Of a stretch of 48,706 nucleotides of DNA, positions 17,402-25,664 are shown in pieces. The notes below the pieces were generated by a model. It did no database searches. It was given only the letters and a program-made list of their open reading frames with translations, and was not told the origin of the DNA. The translations under genes and the position numbers were made by a program. The number at the start of each line of letters is the position of its first letter. Position 1 is the first letter of the stretch. This DNA is from a bacterium (GTDB lineage Bacteria; Actinomycetota; Acidimicrobiia; Spongiisociales; Spongiisociaceae). The DNA is taken from positions 1 to 48,706 of the forward strand of contig JAPPHZ010000039.1 in NCBI GenBank assembly GCA_028820935.1, read 5' to 3'.

Positions 17402-19024
17402 CTAGAGCGGGATGTTGCCGTGCTTCTTGGGCGGTAGCGAGTCACGCTTGTCGCGCAGCATGTCGAACGCCCTGATGAGAAGCACCCTGGTCTCTCGCGG
17501 CTCGATGACGCTGTCCACCAGGCCCAGTTCGGAAGCCACGTAGGGGTTGGCGAAGCGGTCCTCGTACTCCTCGACCAGATCGTCCCGCTTGGCATCGGGG
17601 TCGGCGGCGGTGGCGATCTCCTTGCGATGGATGATGTTGACCGCGCCCTGGGCGCCCATCACCGCGATCTCGGCCGACGGCCAGGCGTAGACCAGGTCGG
17701 CGCCCACACCGCGCGCGTTCATGACCAGGTAGGCGCCTCCATAGGACTTGCGGGTGATCACCGTCACCCGGGGCACGGTCGCCTCGCAATACGCGTAGAG
17801 CAGCTTGGCGCCGTGGCGGATGATGCCGCCGTGCTCCTGCTCCACACCCGGCAGGAATCCGGGCACGTCCACGAAGGTGACAATGGGAATGTTGAAGGCA
17901 TCGCACATCCGGACGAACCGGGCGGCTTTCTGTGATGCTCCGATGTCGAGCGTCCCGGCCAGATGGCTCGGCTGGTTGGCCACGATGCCCGTGGAATGAC
18001 CGTTCAGCCGGGCCAACCCCACCACGATGTTCTGCGCCCAATGCTCGTGGACCTGGTAGAACTCGCCCTCGTCCACTACGGACTCGATGATCTCCACCAT
18101 GTCGTAGGGTTGGTTGGGCGAGTCGGGAATGATCGAGTCCAGCCGGTCGTCCGCCCGGTCCGGTGAGTCGTCGGGCGGGAAATAGGGGGGCGGCGTCATG
18201 TTGTTCTGGGGGAGGAACGACAGCAGGTAGCGGACGTCATCCAGGGCATCGGCGCCGGTCTCGGAGACGAAATGGGTGACTCCCGAGATTGAGGCGTGGG
18301 TGTTGGCGCCGCCCAGGTCCTCGAAGGTGACCTCCTCGCCGGTGACCGCCTTGATCACGTCGGGACCGGTGATGAACAGGTGGCTGGTGCCGCCCACCTG
18401 GTATACGAAGTCGGTGATGGCGGGGGAGTAGACCGCTCCTCCCGCGCACGGGCCCATGATGACCGACACCTGGGGGATCACCCCGGAGGCCATCACGTTG
18501 CGGTAGAAGATCCTCCCGTATCCGTCCAGCGACTGCACGCCTTCCTGGATGCGGGCGCCGCCGGAGTCCTTCAGCCCGACCACCGGCGCCCCGACCTTCA
18601 TGGCCATGTCCATCACCTTGGTGATCTTGTCGGCTACCGCCTTGCCGAGGCTCCCGCCGAAAACTGTGAAGTCCTCGGCGAAGACGAAGACGGTCCGGCC
18701 GTTGACGGTTCCGTAGCCGGTCACCACGGCATCCCCGAGCGGGCGCCGGTCCTCGAGGCCGAAGCCGCGCGACTGGTGCCGGACGAACGTGTCGATCTCC
18801 TGGAAACTCCCCTGGTCGAGCAGGAGCGCGATCCGCTCCCGGGCGGTCAGCTTGCCCTTCTCGCGCTGGCGGTCCACGGCGCGCCGGGATCCTCCGCCCT
18901 CGGCCTGGCGGCGGAGTTCTCGGAGCTGTTCGATGCGCTGTTCGGTTCCCAAAGTCGTCCGGCTTTCCGTGTTTGTCCTGCCTATGGGGCGGCGTTCAAG
19001 GTTAGGCGTTGCGCCCGCCCGCAA
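17402..19024 (-). CDS. Acyl-CoA carboxylase beta subunit (carboxyltransferase)
   Basis: Up to 540 residues. An ATG at 19024 gives the longest form; a TTG at 18952 ([10 protein letters not shown]) would remove a poorly conserved leader and may be the true start. Characteristic motifs are [19 protein letters not shown] near the N-terminus, [23 protein letters not shown] (the first oxyanion hole) and [11 protein letters not shown] (the second). It transfers carboxyl from biotin to acyl-CoA, as in PccB/AccD5. The alpha gene follows 129 bases downstream, and the biotin ligase gene is divergent. The actual acyl-CoA specificity is not visible. Confidence 0.93.
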   Translation of the reverse strand: MRAGATPNLERRPIGRTNTESRTTLGTEQRIEQLRELRRQAEGGGSRRAVDRQREKGKLTARERIALLLDQGSFQEIDTFVRHQSRGFGLEDRRPLGDAVVTGYGTVNGRTVFVFAEDFTVFGGSLGKAVADKITKVMDMAMKVGAPVVGLKDSGGARIQEGVQSLDGYGRIFYRNVMASGVIPQVSVIMGPCAGGAVYSPAITDFVYQVGGTSHLFITGPDVIKAVTGEEVTFEDLGGANTHASISGVTHFVSETGADALDDVRYLLSFLPQNNMTPPPYFPPDDSPDRADDRLDSIIPDSPNQPYDMVEIIESVVDEGEFYQVHEHWAQNIVVGLARLNGHSTGIVANQPSHLAGTLDIGASQKAARFVRMCDAFNIPIVTFVDVPGFLPGVEQEHGGIIRHGAKLLYAYCEATVPRVTVITRKSYGGAYLVMNARGVGADLVYAWPSAEIAVMGAQGAVNIIHRKEIATAADPDAKRDDLVEEYEDRFANPYVASELGLVDSVIEPRETRVLLIRAFDMLRDKRDSLPPKKHGNIPL

Positions 19025-19127
19025 CGATTCTCCGCGTGCGGAGTCGGGCGCGTCACCACCCGGCCCGGCGCCTGGCGCTCGGGCGCGTATCCTTCGAACT
19101 CGACCCTTAGACCCTTACCGGCTGCCG

Positions 19128-19811
19128 ATGGCTACACCCTACGAGACGCTGATACTCGACCGGACCACCTCCACCCAGGACGAGGTGTGGTCCCGGCGCG
19201 GATCGATGCCCCTGCTGGTGGTGGCGCGGTCGCAGACCCGGGGGAGAGGACGCTCGGGTGCGCGCTGGTCGAACGCCCCGCGAGCGCTGGCGGCTTCCCT
19301 CGGAGTCCGGCCGCACTGGCCTCCGTCCTCATGGCCGCTCCTGACGCTGGTGGCGGGCGTGGCGGGCCTGCGAGCGCTGGGGGATCCGGGACGGGACCTC
19401 ATGCTCAAATGGCCCAACGATCTGATGCGCGGGCCGCTCAAGCTGGGCGGCCTGCTCACCGAGGCCTCGGGCGACACGGTGGTGGCGGGATGGGGCGCCA
19501 ACCTGTTCTGGCCGGACGCTCCGGAGGGTACGGGCGCCGTGTTCGACTCCGATCCCGGCCCGGAAGCAGGGGTTGAGATCTCCCACCGGTGGGTCGAGGA
19601 GTTCCTTCCCCTGCTGGCGGGCGAGCCGGGCGATTGGCCGCATGACGAATACCGCCGTCGATGCTCCACACTCGGGCGATCGGTCACCTGGGTCCCGGAC
19701 GGTGCCGGGACGGCGGTCGACATCTCGCCGGACGGGGGTCTGGTGGTAGAGACGGCTACCGGCCGGCGGACGCTGACCTCGGCGGCAGTCTCGGAGTTGC
19801 GGGACAACTGA
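19128..19811 (+). CDS. birA: Biotin--[acetyl-CoA-carboxylase] ligase
   Basis: 227 residues from the ATG at 19128. Catalytic signatures are present: TTSTQDEVW, RGRGRSGARW (the biotinoyl-AMP loop), LKWPNDLM and KLGGLLTE. There is no N-terminal helix-turn-helix, so this is the monofunctional group I type without repressor activity. It is divergent from the acyl-CoA carboxylase genes, an arrangement that couples the enzyme to its substrate protein. A second copy of the last 16 codons of this gene occurs about 0.95 kb downstream (see the remnant entry). Confidence 0.92.
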   Translation: MATPYETLILDRTTSTQDEVWSRRGSMPLLVVARSQTRGRGRSGARWSNAPRALAASLGVRPHWPPSSWPLLTLVAGVAGLRALGDPGRDLMLKWPNDLMRGPLKLGGLLTEASGDTVVAGWGANLFWPDAPEGTGAVFDSDPGPEAGVEISHRWVEEFLPLLAGEPGDWPHDEYRRRCSTLGRSVTWVPDGAGTAVDISPDGGLVVETATGRRTLTSAAVSELRDN

Positions 19812-19855
19812 TCCCGCTTCCGGCGGTGCGATCCGTCAGGAGTGTCCTGAGCCGG

Positions 19856-20623
19856 CTAACAGGCGGTTCTGCCGCCGTCCACCGGGAGGGTGGCGCCGGT
19901 GACGAAGGCGGCGTCGTCCGATGCCAGGAACAGCGCGGCGCCGGCAATCTCCCTCGTTGTCCCTAGGCGCCCGATTGGGTGCTTGGCGGCCGTGATCTCC
20001 AGTCCCCGCTCGAGGCTGCCACCCCCGTGATTGCGCATGAGCGGCTCCATGACCGGTGTGTGGACGGCGCCGGGGCAGAGGGCGTTCACCCTGATCCCGA
20101 AGGGAGCGAGGTCGATCGCCATGGCGCGGGTGAGAGAGACCACGGCACCCTTGGCGGCGCTGTAGGCGGAGAAGTTTGCCATCCCGATCAGGGCGGCTAC
20201 GGATGCCTGGTTGATGATCGATCCACCGCCGGCGGCCTGCAGGTGGGGGATGGCGGCCCGAGAGGTGAGGTAGACGCCCTTGACGTTGACCGCGAAGCAC
20301 CGATCCCACTCGTCCTCGTCCGCATCCAGAACCGACCCGGATGGTGCGACGCCGGCGTTGTTGAAGACGATGTCGAGGCGTCCGAGGAGTTGGGCGGAGC
20401 TGGCAATGGCTCGGGAGACATCGTCCGGCGACGACACGTCGGCGACCACCGGATGGGCCTCCCCGCCGGTGGCCGAGATGGCTGCAGCGGCGGCTTCGGC
20501 GGCCGGCGCGTCGCTATCGAGTATCGCAACCCCGGCGCCCTCGCTCGCGAACAGTTCGGCGGTGGCCCGGCCGATGCCCGACCCGGCGCCGGTTATGAGA
20601 GCGGCGCGTCCTCGGAGTCTCAC
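19856..20623 (-). CDS. Short-chain dehydrogenase/reductase, copy 1
   Basis: 255 residues from a GTG at 20623; this start is supported by the same GTGAGACTCC context in the second copy. Motifs of classical SDRs are intact: TGAGSGIGRA (11-20), D62 in ADVSS, NNAG (88-91), S141, Y154-x3-K158. The C-terminal ATLPVDGG is also typical. It would reduce or oxidise a hydroxy/keto group with NAD(P). It runs opposite to birA and the hydrolase gene. A paralogue in the same orientation lies 1 kb away; sequence between them suggests a duplication. The substrate is unknown. Confidence 0.88.
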   Translation of the reverse strand: MRLRGRAALITGAGSGIGRATAELFASEGAGVAILDSDAPAAEAAAAAISATGGEAHPVVADVSSPDDVSRAIASSAQLLGRLDIVFNNAGVAPSGSVLDADEDEWDRCFAVNVKGVYLTSRAAIPHLQAAGGGSIINQASVAALIGMANFSAYSAAKGAVVSLTRAMAIDLAPFGIRVNALCPGAVHTPVMEPLMRNHGGGSLERGLEITAAKHPIGRLGTTREIAGAALFLASDDAAFVTGATLPVDGGRTAC

Positions 20624-20704
20624 GGCGGTGATGATACGCTCCTTCCGGCGGCGGCTTCGGCGTCCTGAGCGAGCCGGAAGTCGATCCCGGAACCGGATCC
20701 GTCC

Positions 20705-20755
20705 ACCGGCCGGCGGACGCTGACCTCGGCGGCGGTCTCGGAGCTCCGAGACGAC
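20705..20755 (+). pseudogene. Stray copy of the birA 3' end
   Basis: These 51 bases match the end of birA (19758-19808) at 46 positions. In the birA frame, four of the five differences are silent (Ala, Leu and Arg codons) and one changes Asn to Asp; the birA stop codon is absent here. No birA homology was seen on either side. The silent-biased divergence suggests that the copy was coding for some time before being cut down, for example as part of a duplicated birA. Confidence 0.55.
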
Positions 20756-20758
20756 GGG

Positions 20759-20788
20759 TTCAGCCGTACCCGGTTCGCTGGCTACGAT
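20759..20788 (+). promoter_or_regulatory. Candidate promoter of the hydrolase gene
   Basis: TTCAGC (20759-20764) and TACGAT (20783-20788) are 18 bases apart. The -10 fits TANNNT; the -35 is weak. The predicted start would be about 40 bases before the ATG at 20835. Confidence 0.3.
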
Positions 20789-20834
20789 TGAGAGCCGTTC
20801 GCAGCTTCTGCCCGGGACCCGTACAGGAGGTGGC

Positions 20835-21578
20835 ATGGCGGTTCTCCAGCATGAGGGAACGATCGAGATTCTCTATCGTGACTTCGCCATGCCGTCCGGG
20901 TCCGGGTTCTCCAACGGGTACCTGTCCCGTCCGGACCGGATCGGCGATTACCCGCTGGTGGTGCTGCTGCCCCCGCTCCAGGGGATCACGCCCTTCGTCA
21001 AGGATCTCGCGCGCAGGCTGGCGCGCAACGGGTACGCCGTCCTGGTCCCGGACCTGACCCGGGGCGCTCATCCCGGACCGAAGGCGCCGTTCGAAGACCT
21101 GGTCGCCACCTACCACGCGATCCGGGATCGCCGCGCCCTGGCGGACATCGACGATGCGGTGGCCTTCGCGTTCGCCGACCCGGCCGGCTGGGCCCGTACC
21201 GGCAGGATCGGCGTGGTGGGGATCGACGTGGGGGGTCGGTTCGCCATCATCTATGCCGCACACCGGCAGCGAGCGGTGGGGGCGCTCTGCGTGGCGTATG
21301 CCCCTCTGGCCGGTGATGAGGAAAGGCGCCTGCCGGTGGTGGAGGCCCTGGAGATGCTTCCGATGCCGGTCCTGGGCCTCTACGGGGCGGATGACCACCT
21401 GGTACCCCCCGCCGGGGTCGACGAGGCGCAGCGGCTCAACCCTCACGGCAGATGGATCCTCTACGACGGTGTCGGACACGACTACTTGGATGACGATGCC
21501 GACTCCTACCATCACGCCGCCACCGGCGACACGCTGGCCCGTTTGCTCGGCCTGCTGTCCGCCACCCTGAACCGGTAG
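20835..21578 (+). CDS. Dienelactone hydrolase-like alpha/beta hydrolase with Asp at the nucleophile position
   Basis: 247 residues; AGGAGG (20825-20830) sits four bases before the ATG. The overall pattern is that of the dienelactone hydrolase family: GYAVLVPDL (about 66-74), nucleophile elbow VVGIDVGGRF (127-136), acid residue in YGADDHLVP (183-191) and H215 in GVGHDY. The elbow normally reads G-x-C-x-G-G or G-x-S-x-G-G; here D131 takes the nucleophile place. Asp nucleophiles occur in haloalkane dehalogenases and epoxide hydrolases, so either the chemistry changed or the protein is inactive. It lies between two SDR paralogues pointing the other way. Confidence 0.82.
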   Translation: MAVLQHEGTIEILYRDFAMPSGSGFSNGYLSRPDRIGDYPLVVLLPPLQGITPFVKDLARRLARNGYAVLVPDLTRGAHPGPKAPFEDLVATYHAIRDRRALADIDDAVAFAFADPAGWARTGRIGVVGIDVGGRFAIIYAAHRQRAVGALCVAYAPLAGDEERRLPVVEALEMLPMPVLGLYGADDHLVPPAGVDEAQRLNPHGRWILYDGVGHDYLDDDADSYHHAATGDTLARLLGLLSATLNR

Positions 21579-21662
21579 CAGCTCACCTGCCGGTAGGCGC
21601 CCTGACCGAAGCCGGTGACCCGTCCGGGGACTTGAGATGTGCGGCCATCCGTCCGGATCCGG

Positions 21663-22430
21663 CTACCGGGCGGTCATGCCGCCGTCCACGGTGAGGGTGG
21701 CGCCGGTGACGAAGGCGGCGTCGTCCGATGCCAGGAGTAGCGCGGCGCCGGCGATGTCCATCGGTGTTGCTACGCGCTCGATCGGGTGCTTGGCGGCCGT
21801 GGTCTCGAGCCCGCGCTCGAGGCTGCCACCCCCGCGCTGCCACATCAGTCGTTCCATGATCGGGGTGTGCTCGACGCCCGGACAGATGGCGTTCACACGT
21901 ATCCTCAGCGGAGCGAGGTCCATCGCCGAGGCGCGGGTCATCGAGACCACCGCACCCTTGGCGGCGCTGTAGGCGGCGAGGCCCTCCGTCCCGACGAGGG
22001 CGGCTACGGATGCCTGGTTGATGATCGATCCGCCGCCGGCGGCCTGCAGGTGGGGGATGGCGGTTCGAGAGGTGAGGTGCTTGCCTTTGACGTTGACTGC
22101 GTAGCACCGATCCCAATCATCCTCGTTCGCATCCAGGACCGAACCGGACGGTGCGATGCCGGCGTTGTTGAAAGACGATGTCGAGGCGTGCGAGAAGCCG
22201 GGCGGTGCGGGCGACTGCACGTGAAACCGCCTCCGGTGAGGACACGTTGGCGACCACCGGATGGGCTTGCGCGCCATGGTCGAGATGGATGAGGCGGTGG
22301 CTCCTGCGGCCGGCGCGTCGCGATCGAGTATCGCAACCCCGGCGCCCTCGCTAGAGAACAACTCGGTGGCGGCCCGGCCGATTCCCGACCCTGCCCCGGT
22401 TATGAGAGCAGCCCGTCCTTGGAGTCTCAC
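21663..22430 (-). CDS. Short-chain dehydrogenase/reductase, copy 2, with a compensated double frameshift
   Basis: 255 residues, GTG start at 22430, closely similar to copy 1 over its whole length except residues about 55-86. There copy 2 has lost one base (near 22265-22269) and gained one (an extra A within 22171-22173). The reading stays open but about 31 codons are read out of frame, turning the segment that holds D62 and the strand before NNAG into an unrelated sequence. TGAGSGIGRA, NNAG, S141, Y154 and K158 remain. The protein is probably damaged in cofactor binding. Either the gene is decaying or two sequencing or assembly errors occurred. Confidence 0.75.
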   Translation of the reverse strand: MRLQGRAALITGAGSGIGRAATELFSSEGAGVAILDRDAPAAGATASSISTMARKPIRWSPTCPHRRRFHVQSPAPPGFSHASTSSFNNAGIAPSGSVLDANEDDWDRCYAVNVKGKHLTSRTAIPHLQAAGGGSIINQASVAALVGTEGLAAYSAAKGAVVSMTRASAMDLAPLRIRVNAICPGVEHTPIMERLMWQRGGGSLERGLETTAAKHPIERVATPMDIAGAALLLASDDAAFVTGATLTVDGGMTAR

Positions 22431-22488
22431 GGAGTGAGACTACGCATCCTGCTCCGCCCGGCGCCTCGGGAGGTTCCTCGACTTTCGT

Positions 22489-23976
22489 CTATCGATCCTG
22501 CGTCTTGGCTCCAGCCACCAGCCGGTAGTGACCCTTGTCGACAAGGGATTCGTCGGGAAGTATGAGCCAGTCTCGGTTCCTGTCGATGCGCGCCAGCACG
22601 AGGTCGTCCGAGCCGACTTGATCCGCGTGGCGCTCCTCGATCGTCCATACCGGGACGTCGAGGTGATAGGAGATCCAGCGTGGCGTCGGGATGCCGGGTG
22701 CGACCCACATGAGGCCCTCCGGTGCTGGCACCCGGGCGACGATGGCGCCTGCCGCGGCGGGGGTACGCAAGTACGTGTCACGGGTCGGGCCGAAGAAGAG
22801 GCCGTGGAACGTGACGACCACCACGATCGATCCCAGCGCGGCCAGGATCGCGGCCCGGCGGCCGCGGATGGTCCGCCGCACCATGTCGGCGAGGGCCATG
22901 GTCCCGATAGTGATCGGGGCCAGCCATGGGAAGTTCCAGAGGCGGTGAACCCAGGCGCCCTGGCTCGTCCCGAAGGTTAGGGCCGCCGCCACCGACAGCG
23001 TGATTGCCACGGGCACCCGAGTGCGGCGATCGACAAGGCCGGCGACGAGAGCGAAGGGGGCCAGAGCGCGCCACCACACGGGGGTAAGTTCTCCCGCGAA
23101 GCGCCACTGGCGGGCGAGGAACTCTCCCATCGTGTAGCCGGTGGTGTCGACCCGAGTGGTCACCTGCCCAGCCAGCTCGGCGGTCGGGGTGTTGGCCAGG
23201 AGCCATAATCCGGTGACGGCCAGGCCTGCGAGGGCCCCGAACGCCACGTACCGGGTGGCCTCCGAAGTGCGCTTGGCGGCGGCCAGCCATATCACCCCCA
23301 GACCCAGCGCGGCGATGGCAATCCAGGACTGCATGGCGGTGAGGCACGACAGGATTGCGGCGCCCGCCAGCATCCACTTGGGCGGATCGTCCGCCTCCCG
23401 CAGATGCACTACCATGGCGAGCGAGGCCGCGATCAGGGAGAAGCCTCCGCCCATCCTTCCGTAGACGAAGAAGAATCCGGTGGCTGCCATGGCTCCCGTG
23501 GCGAGGAGGATCGGAGTCCACGCCATGCCGAGGTTCCGACCCACCGCTGCCATGAACAGCACTGTCGCCGCGCCCACCAGGAAACCGAGGATGCGCAGCG
23601 AGGCCGGACTGTCTCCCAGCATCCCGACAGCGAGGATAGCGAAGAAGACTTGGAGCGGAGGATGGTGGGCGTAGGTCACGGCCTCCATCGGAGGCGCCGC
23701 TCCCGGTTCAACCCCGTACTCGCCGCGGATGTACGGATCTACGCGGGCGCCGAAGCCGGACTCCAAGGGTCCGAGCTCCCAGAAGTTGCGGGCCGCCAAC
23801 CCGAAGCGGGCGAGAAGACGCCCGTCGTCGCTGTCACCGAGAGGGAGATTCAGGTCGGGTAGCCAGGCCACGAGCACCGCCATGGCAATGAGCGAAGCCA
23901 CGGTCCAGCCGAGATGGGGAAGGATGCGGGCGTGCAGGGAAGCGGCTGATAGAGGCGAGGCCATGTGGGCGGCCAT
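22489..23976 (-). CDS. Polytopic membrane glycosyltransferase-like protein (GT39/ArnT-like fold)
   Basis: About 495 residues from the ATG at 23976; a TTG at 24054 would add 26 residues and cannot be excluded. At least ten hydrophobic segments follow a first extracytoplasmic loop that carries GDSDDGR, an acidic motif in the place where GT-C enzymes have their catalytic D/E residues. AHHPPLQVFFA, a typical GT39 stretch, follows. GT-C proteins transfer sugars from polyprenyl-phosphate donors outside the membrane. It is divergent from an LCP ligase gene, which suggests a role in wall or surface glycans. The donor and acceptor are unknown. Confidence 0.75.
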   Translation of the reverse strand: MAAHMASPLSAASLHARILPHLGWTVASLIAMAVLVAWLPDLNLPLGDSDDGRLLARFGLAARNFWELGPLESGFGARVDPYIRGEYGVEPGAAPPMEAVTYAHHPPLQVFFAILAVGMLGDSPASLRILGFLVGAATVLFMAAVGRNLGMAWTPILLATGAMAATGFFFVYGRMGGGFSLIAASLAMVVHLREADDPPKWMLAGAAILSCLTAMQSWIAIAALGLGVIWLAAAKRTSEATRYVAFGALAGLAVTGLWLLANTPTAELAGQVTTRVDTTGYTMGEFLARQWRFAGELTPVWWRALAPFALVAGLVDRRTRVPVAITLSVAAALTFGTSQGAWVHRLWNFPWLAPITIGTMALADMVRRTIRGRRAAILAALGSIVVVVTFHGLFFGPTRDTYLRTPAAAGAIVARVPAPEGLMWVAPGIPTPRWISYHLDVPVWTIEERHADQVGSDDLVLARIDRNRDWLILPDESLVDKGHYRLVAGAKTQDR

Positions 23977-24192
23977 GGTAATTCGGCGAAGGGAGGGAGA
24001 CCGGTGGATCCGGCTCCGGATGGAGGCATGACGGCCATCCTGGCCAGAGGACAACCGGTGGGGGGTTGTGGTACAGCCGGGTGCCGACGGGGTGGGAGCA
24101 CGGGTACTGCGAGGGACGGAAGCGGGTAGGTGTTCGGTGGGGGGCGCGTCGGATCATCCCCGTCTTGGGCATCCACGGATACTGCTGTGGAT

Positions 24193-24226
24193 GACAGCCG
24201 GCAGGAGTAACATCGGCTGTCCTCCT
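24193..24226 (+). promoter_or_regulatory. Dyad / hairpin at the LCP gene start
   Basis: GACAGCCG (24193-24200) and CGGCTGTC (24214-24221) are perfect complements with a 13-nt loop, ending five bases before the ATG at 24227. The loop contains AGGAG (24203-24207), the only Shine-Dalgarno-like sequence here. It is about 20 bases from the start and is itself complementary to CTCCT (24222-24226). It may be an operator or an RNA element controlling translation. Confidence 0.35.
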
Positions 24227-25663
24227 ATGACCACTCAAGATCCCACCAACGAGAGCACTGACGCGTCCGGACCGTCGCCAACCCGACGGCGGTGGATGCG
24301 GCTCATCATCGGCCTGATCGTCATCAACGTGGTGGTGTTCGGCGGAATCTTCTATTACCTGGTGAGTGCGCGGGAGGCCATCGAGGCCATTCCGACCACT
24401 TCTATCCCGAGCCTGGCCCGGGAGCCTGAGCCGGTGGCGCCGGTGGCGCCGGCGGCGCCGGTGGCGACCAACGCGCCGGGTTCCACCATCCCTGCCGATG
24501 CCGGTACCCCCGGCGTGGAAGAGGCTCCGCCCGAACTCCTGGCGCCGGTTACCTTTCTCATCGTCGGGGGCGACACGCGCGAAGGTCTCCCCGACGAGCT
24601 GGAGATCAACGACCGGCTGGACGGCAACCGGGCCGATGTCATCATGCTCGCCACCCTCGACGGCGACGAAGCCAGGGTTCTCAGCCTGCCCCGTGACCTG
24701 CAGGTCGATCTCGGCGGGTACGGGGTCGTCAAGCTGAACGCCGCCCTCGCGCTGGGTGGGGGCGACCTGATGGTCTCGACGGTGGAGGAGTTGACCGGCG
24801 TCCAGATCGATCACTACGTGGAAATGGACTTCTACGGGTTCGCCAGCATCGTCGATGCCCTGGGCGGGGTCGAGATCACCTTCGCTTACCCGGCCCGCGA
24901 CCTCAAGTCCGGCCTCGACGTGGACGCCGGAGTTCAACTCCTGGACGGTAAGGAGGCGCTGGCCTACGCCCGGTCCCGGGGCTACCAGGAGCGCCGGGGC
25001 AACGCCTGGGTCAGCATCGACGCCAACGATCTCGGCAGGATCCGCCGCCAGCAGAGCCTGCTGTTCGCCATGCTGGAGTCTGCCAAGCGCTGGACGATCG
25101 TGTTCGATATCCCGGCCGTGCTCCGAGCCGCCGGGGAGCATCTGGTCATCGATGCCGGTCTGGACACCCAGCGTCTCCTGGAACTGGGCTGGGCAGCGCG
25201 CAACCTGAACGGGGGCAACATCCAGGTCTACTCGCTCCCGGTCTGGGAGAGCACGGAGAACGGTGTCTACTACCTGCATCCGAGAGAGCCCGAGGCTACC
25301 GAGGTCCTGGCCGCCTTCATCGGTGCGGCCGCGCCCACCGGCGCGCCGGAACCCGTACAGGACCAGGAACTTCGCCTCAAGGTGCTGAACGGCAACGGTG
25401 GCGATGAGCAGGCCAGCCAGTGGGCGGCCTGGTTCGAGGATCATGAAGGGGTGTCCAGGTCGGTCGGGGTAGGGGACGCAGCCTCCTTCGACTTCGATAG
25501 CACGGTGGTGAGGGTGCGTCCCCAGGACCACGACATCGGCCGGCAGGTGGTGGACATGCTGGGCTTCGGGCTGGTGGAGGCGGGTTCGGTGGACGACAGT
25601 CTCGATGCGGTGGTGATCCTGGGCGCTGATGCTCTGGCCGCGGACGCGGTTCTCGGAGGTTGA
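24227..25663 (+). CDS. LytR-CpsA-Psr (LCP) family glycopolymer ligase with LytR_C domain
   Basis: 478 residues. A short cytoplasmic start is followed by one membrane segment (about 24-44), a Pro/Ala-rich linker, and the LCP domain (about 105-340). The domain shows LIVGGDTREG, NRADVIML, SLPRDLQVD, VKLNAAL and the arginine-rich YARSRGYQERR and GRIRRQQ, which bind the polyprenyl pyrophosphate. A C-terminal LytR_C-type part begins near LRLKVLNGNG (about 385). These enzymes attach glycopolymers to peptidoglycan outside the membrane. Its frame ends two bases before the start of the UDP-glucose dehydrogenase gene, consistent with an operon for wall-glycan synthesis. Confidence 0.9.
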   Translation: MTTQDPTNESTDASGPSPTRRRWMRLIIGLIVINVVVFGGIFYYLVSAREAIEAIPTTSIPSLAREPEPVAPVAPAAPVATNAPGSTIPADAGTPGVEEAPPELLAPVTFLIVGGDTREGLPDELEINDRLDGNRADVIMLATLDGDEARVLSLPRDLQVDLGGYGVVKLNAALALGGGDLMVSTVEELTGVQIDHYVEMDFYGFASIVDALGGVEITFAYPARDLKSGLDVDAGVQLLDGKEALAYARSRGYQERRGNAWVSIDANDLGRIRRQQSLLFAMLESAKRWTIVFDIPAVLRAAGEHLVIDAGLDTQRLLELGWAARNLNGGNIQVYSLPVWESTENGVYYLHPREPEATEVLAAFIGAAAPTGAPEPVQDQELRLKVLNGNGGDEQASQWAAWFEDHEGVSRSVGVGDAASFDFDSTVVRVRPQDHDIGRQVVDMLGFGLVEAGSVDDSLDAVVILGADALAADAVLGG

Positions 25664-25664
25664 T

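Noticed and set aside
24193-24226. Classical H-type pseudoknot formed by the stem and AGGAG/CTCCT
   Set aside because: There is no linker between the stem's 3' arm and CTCCT to cross the 8-bp stem, so both helices probably cannot form together. They are better seen as alternatives.
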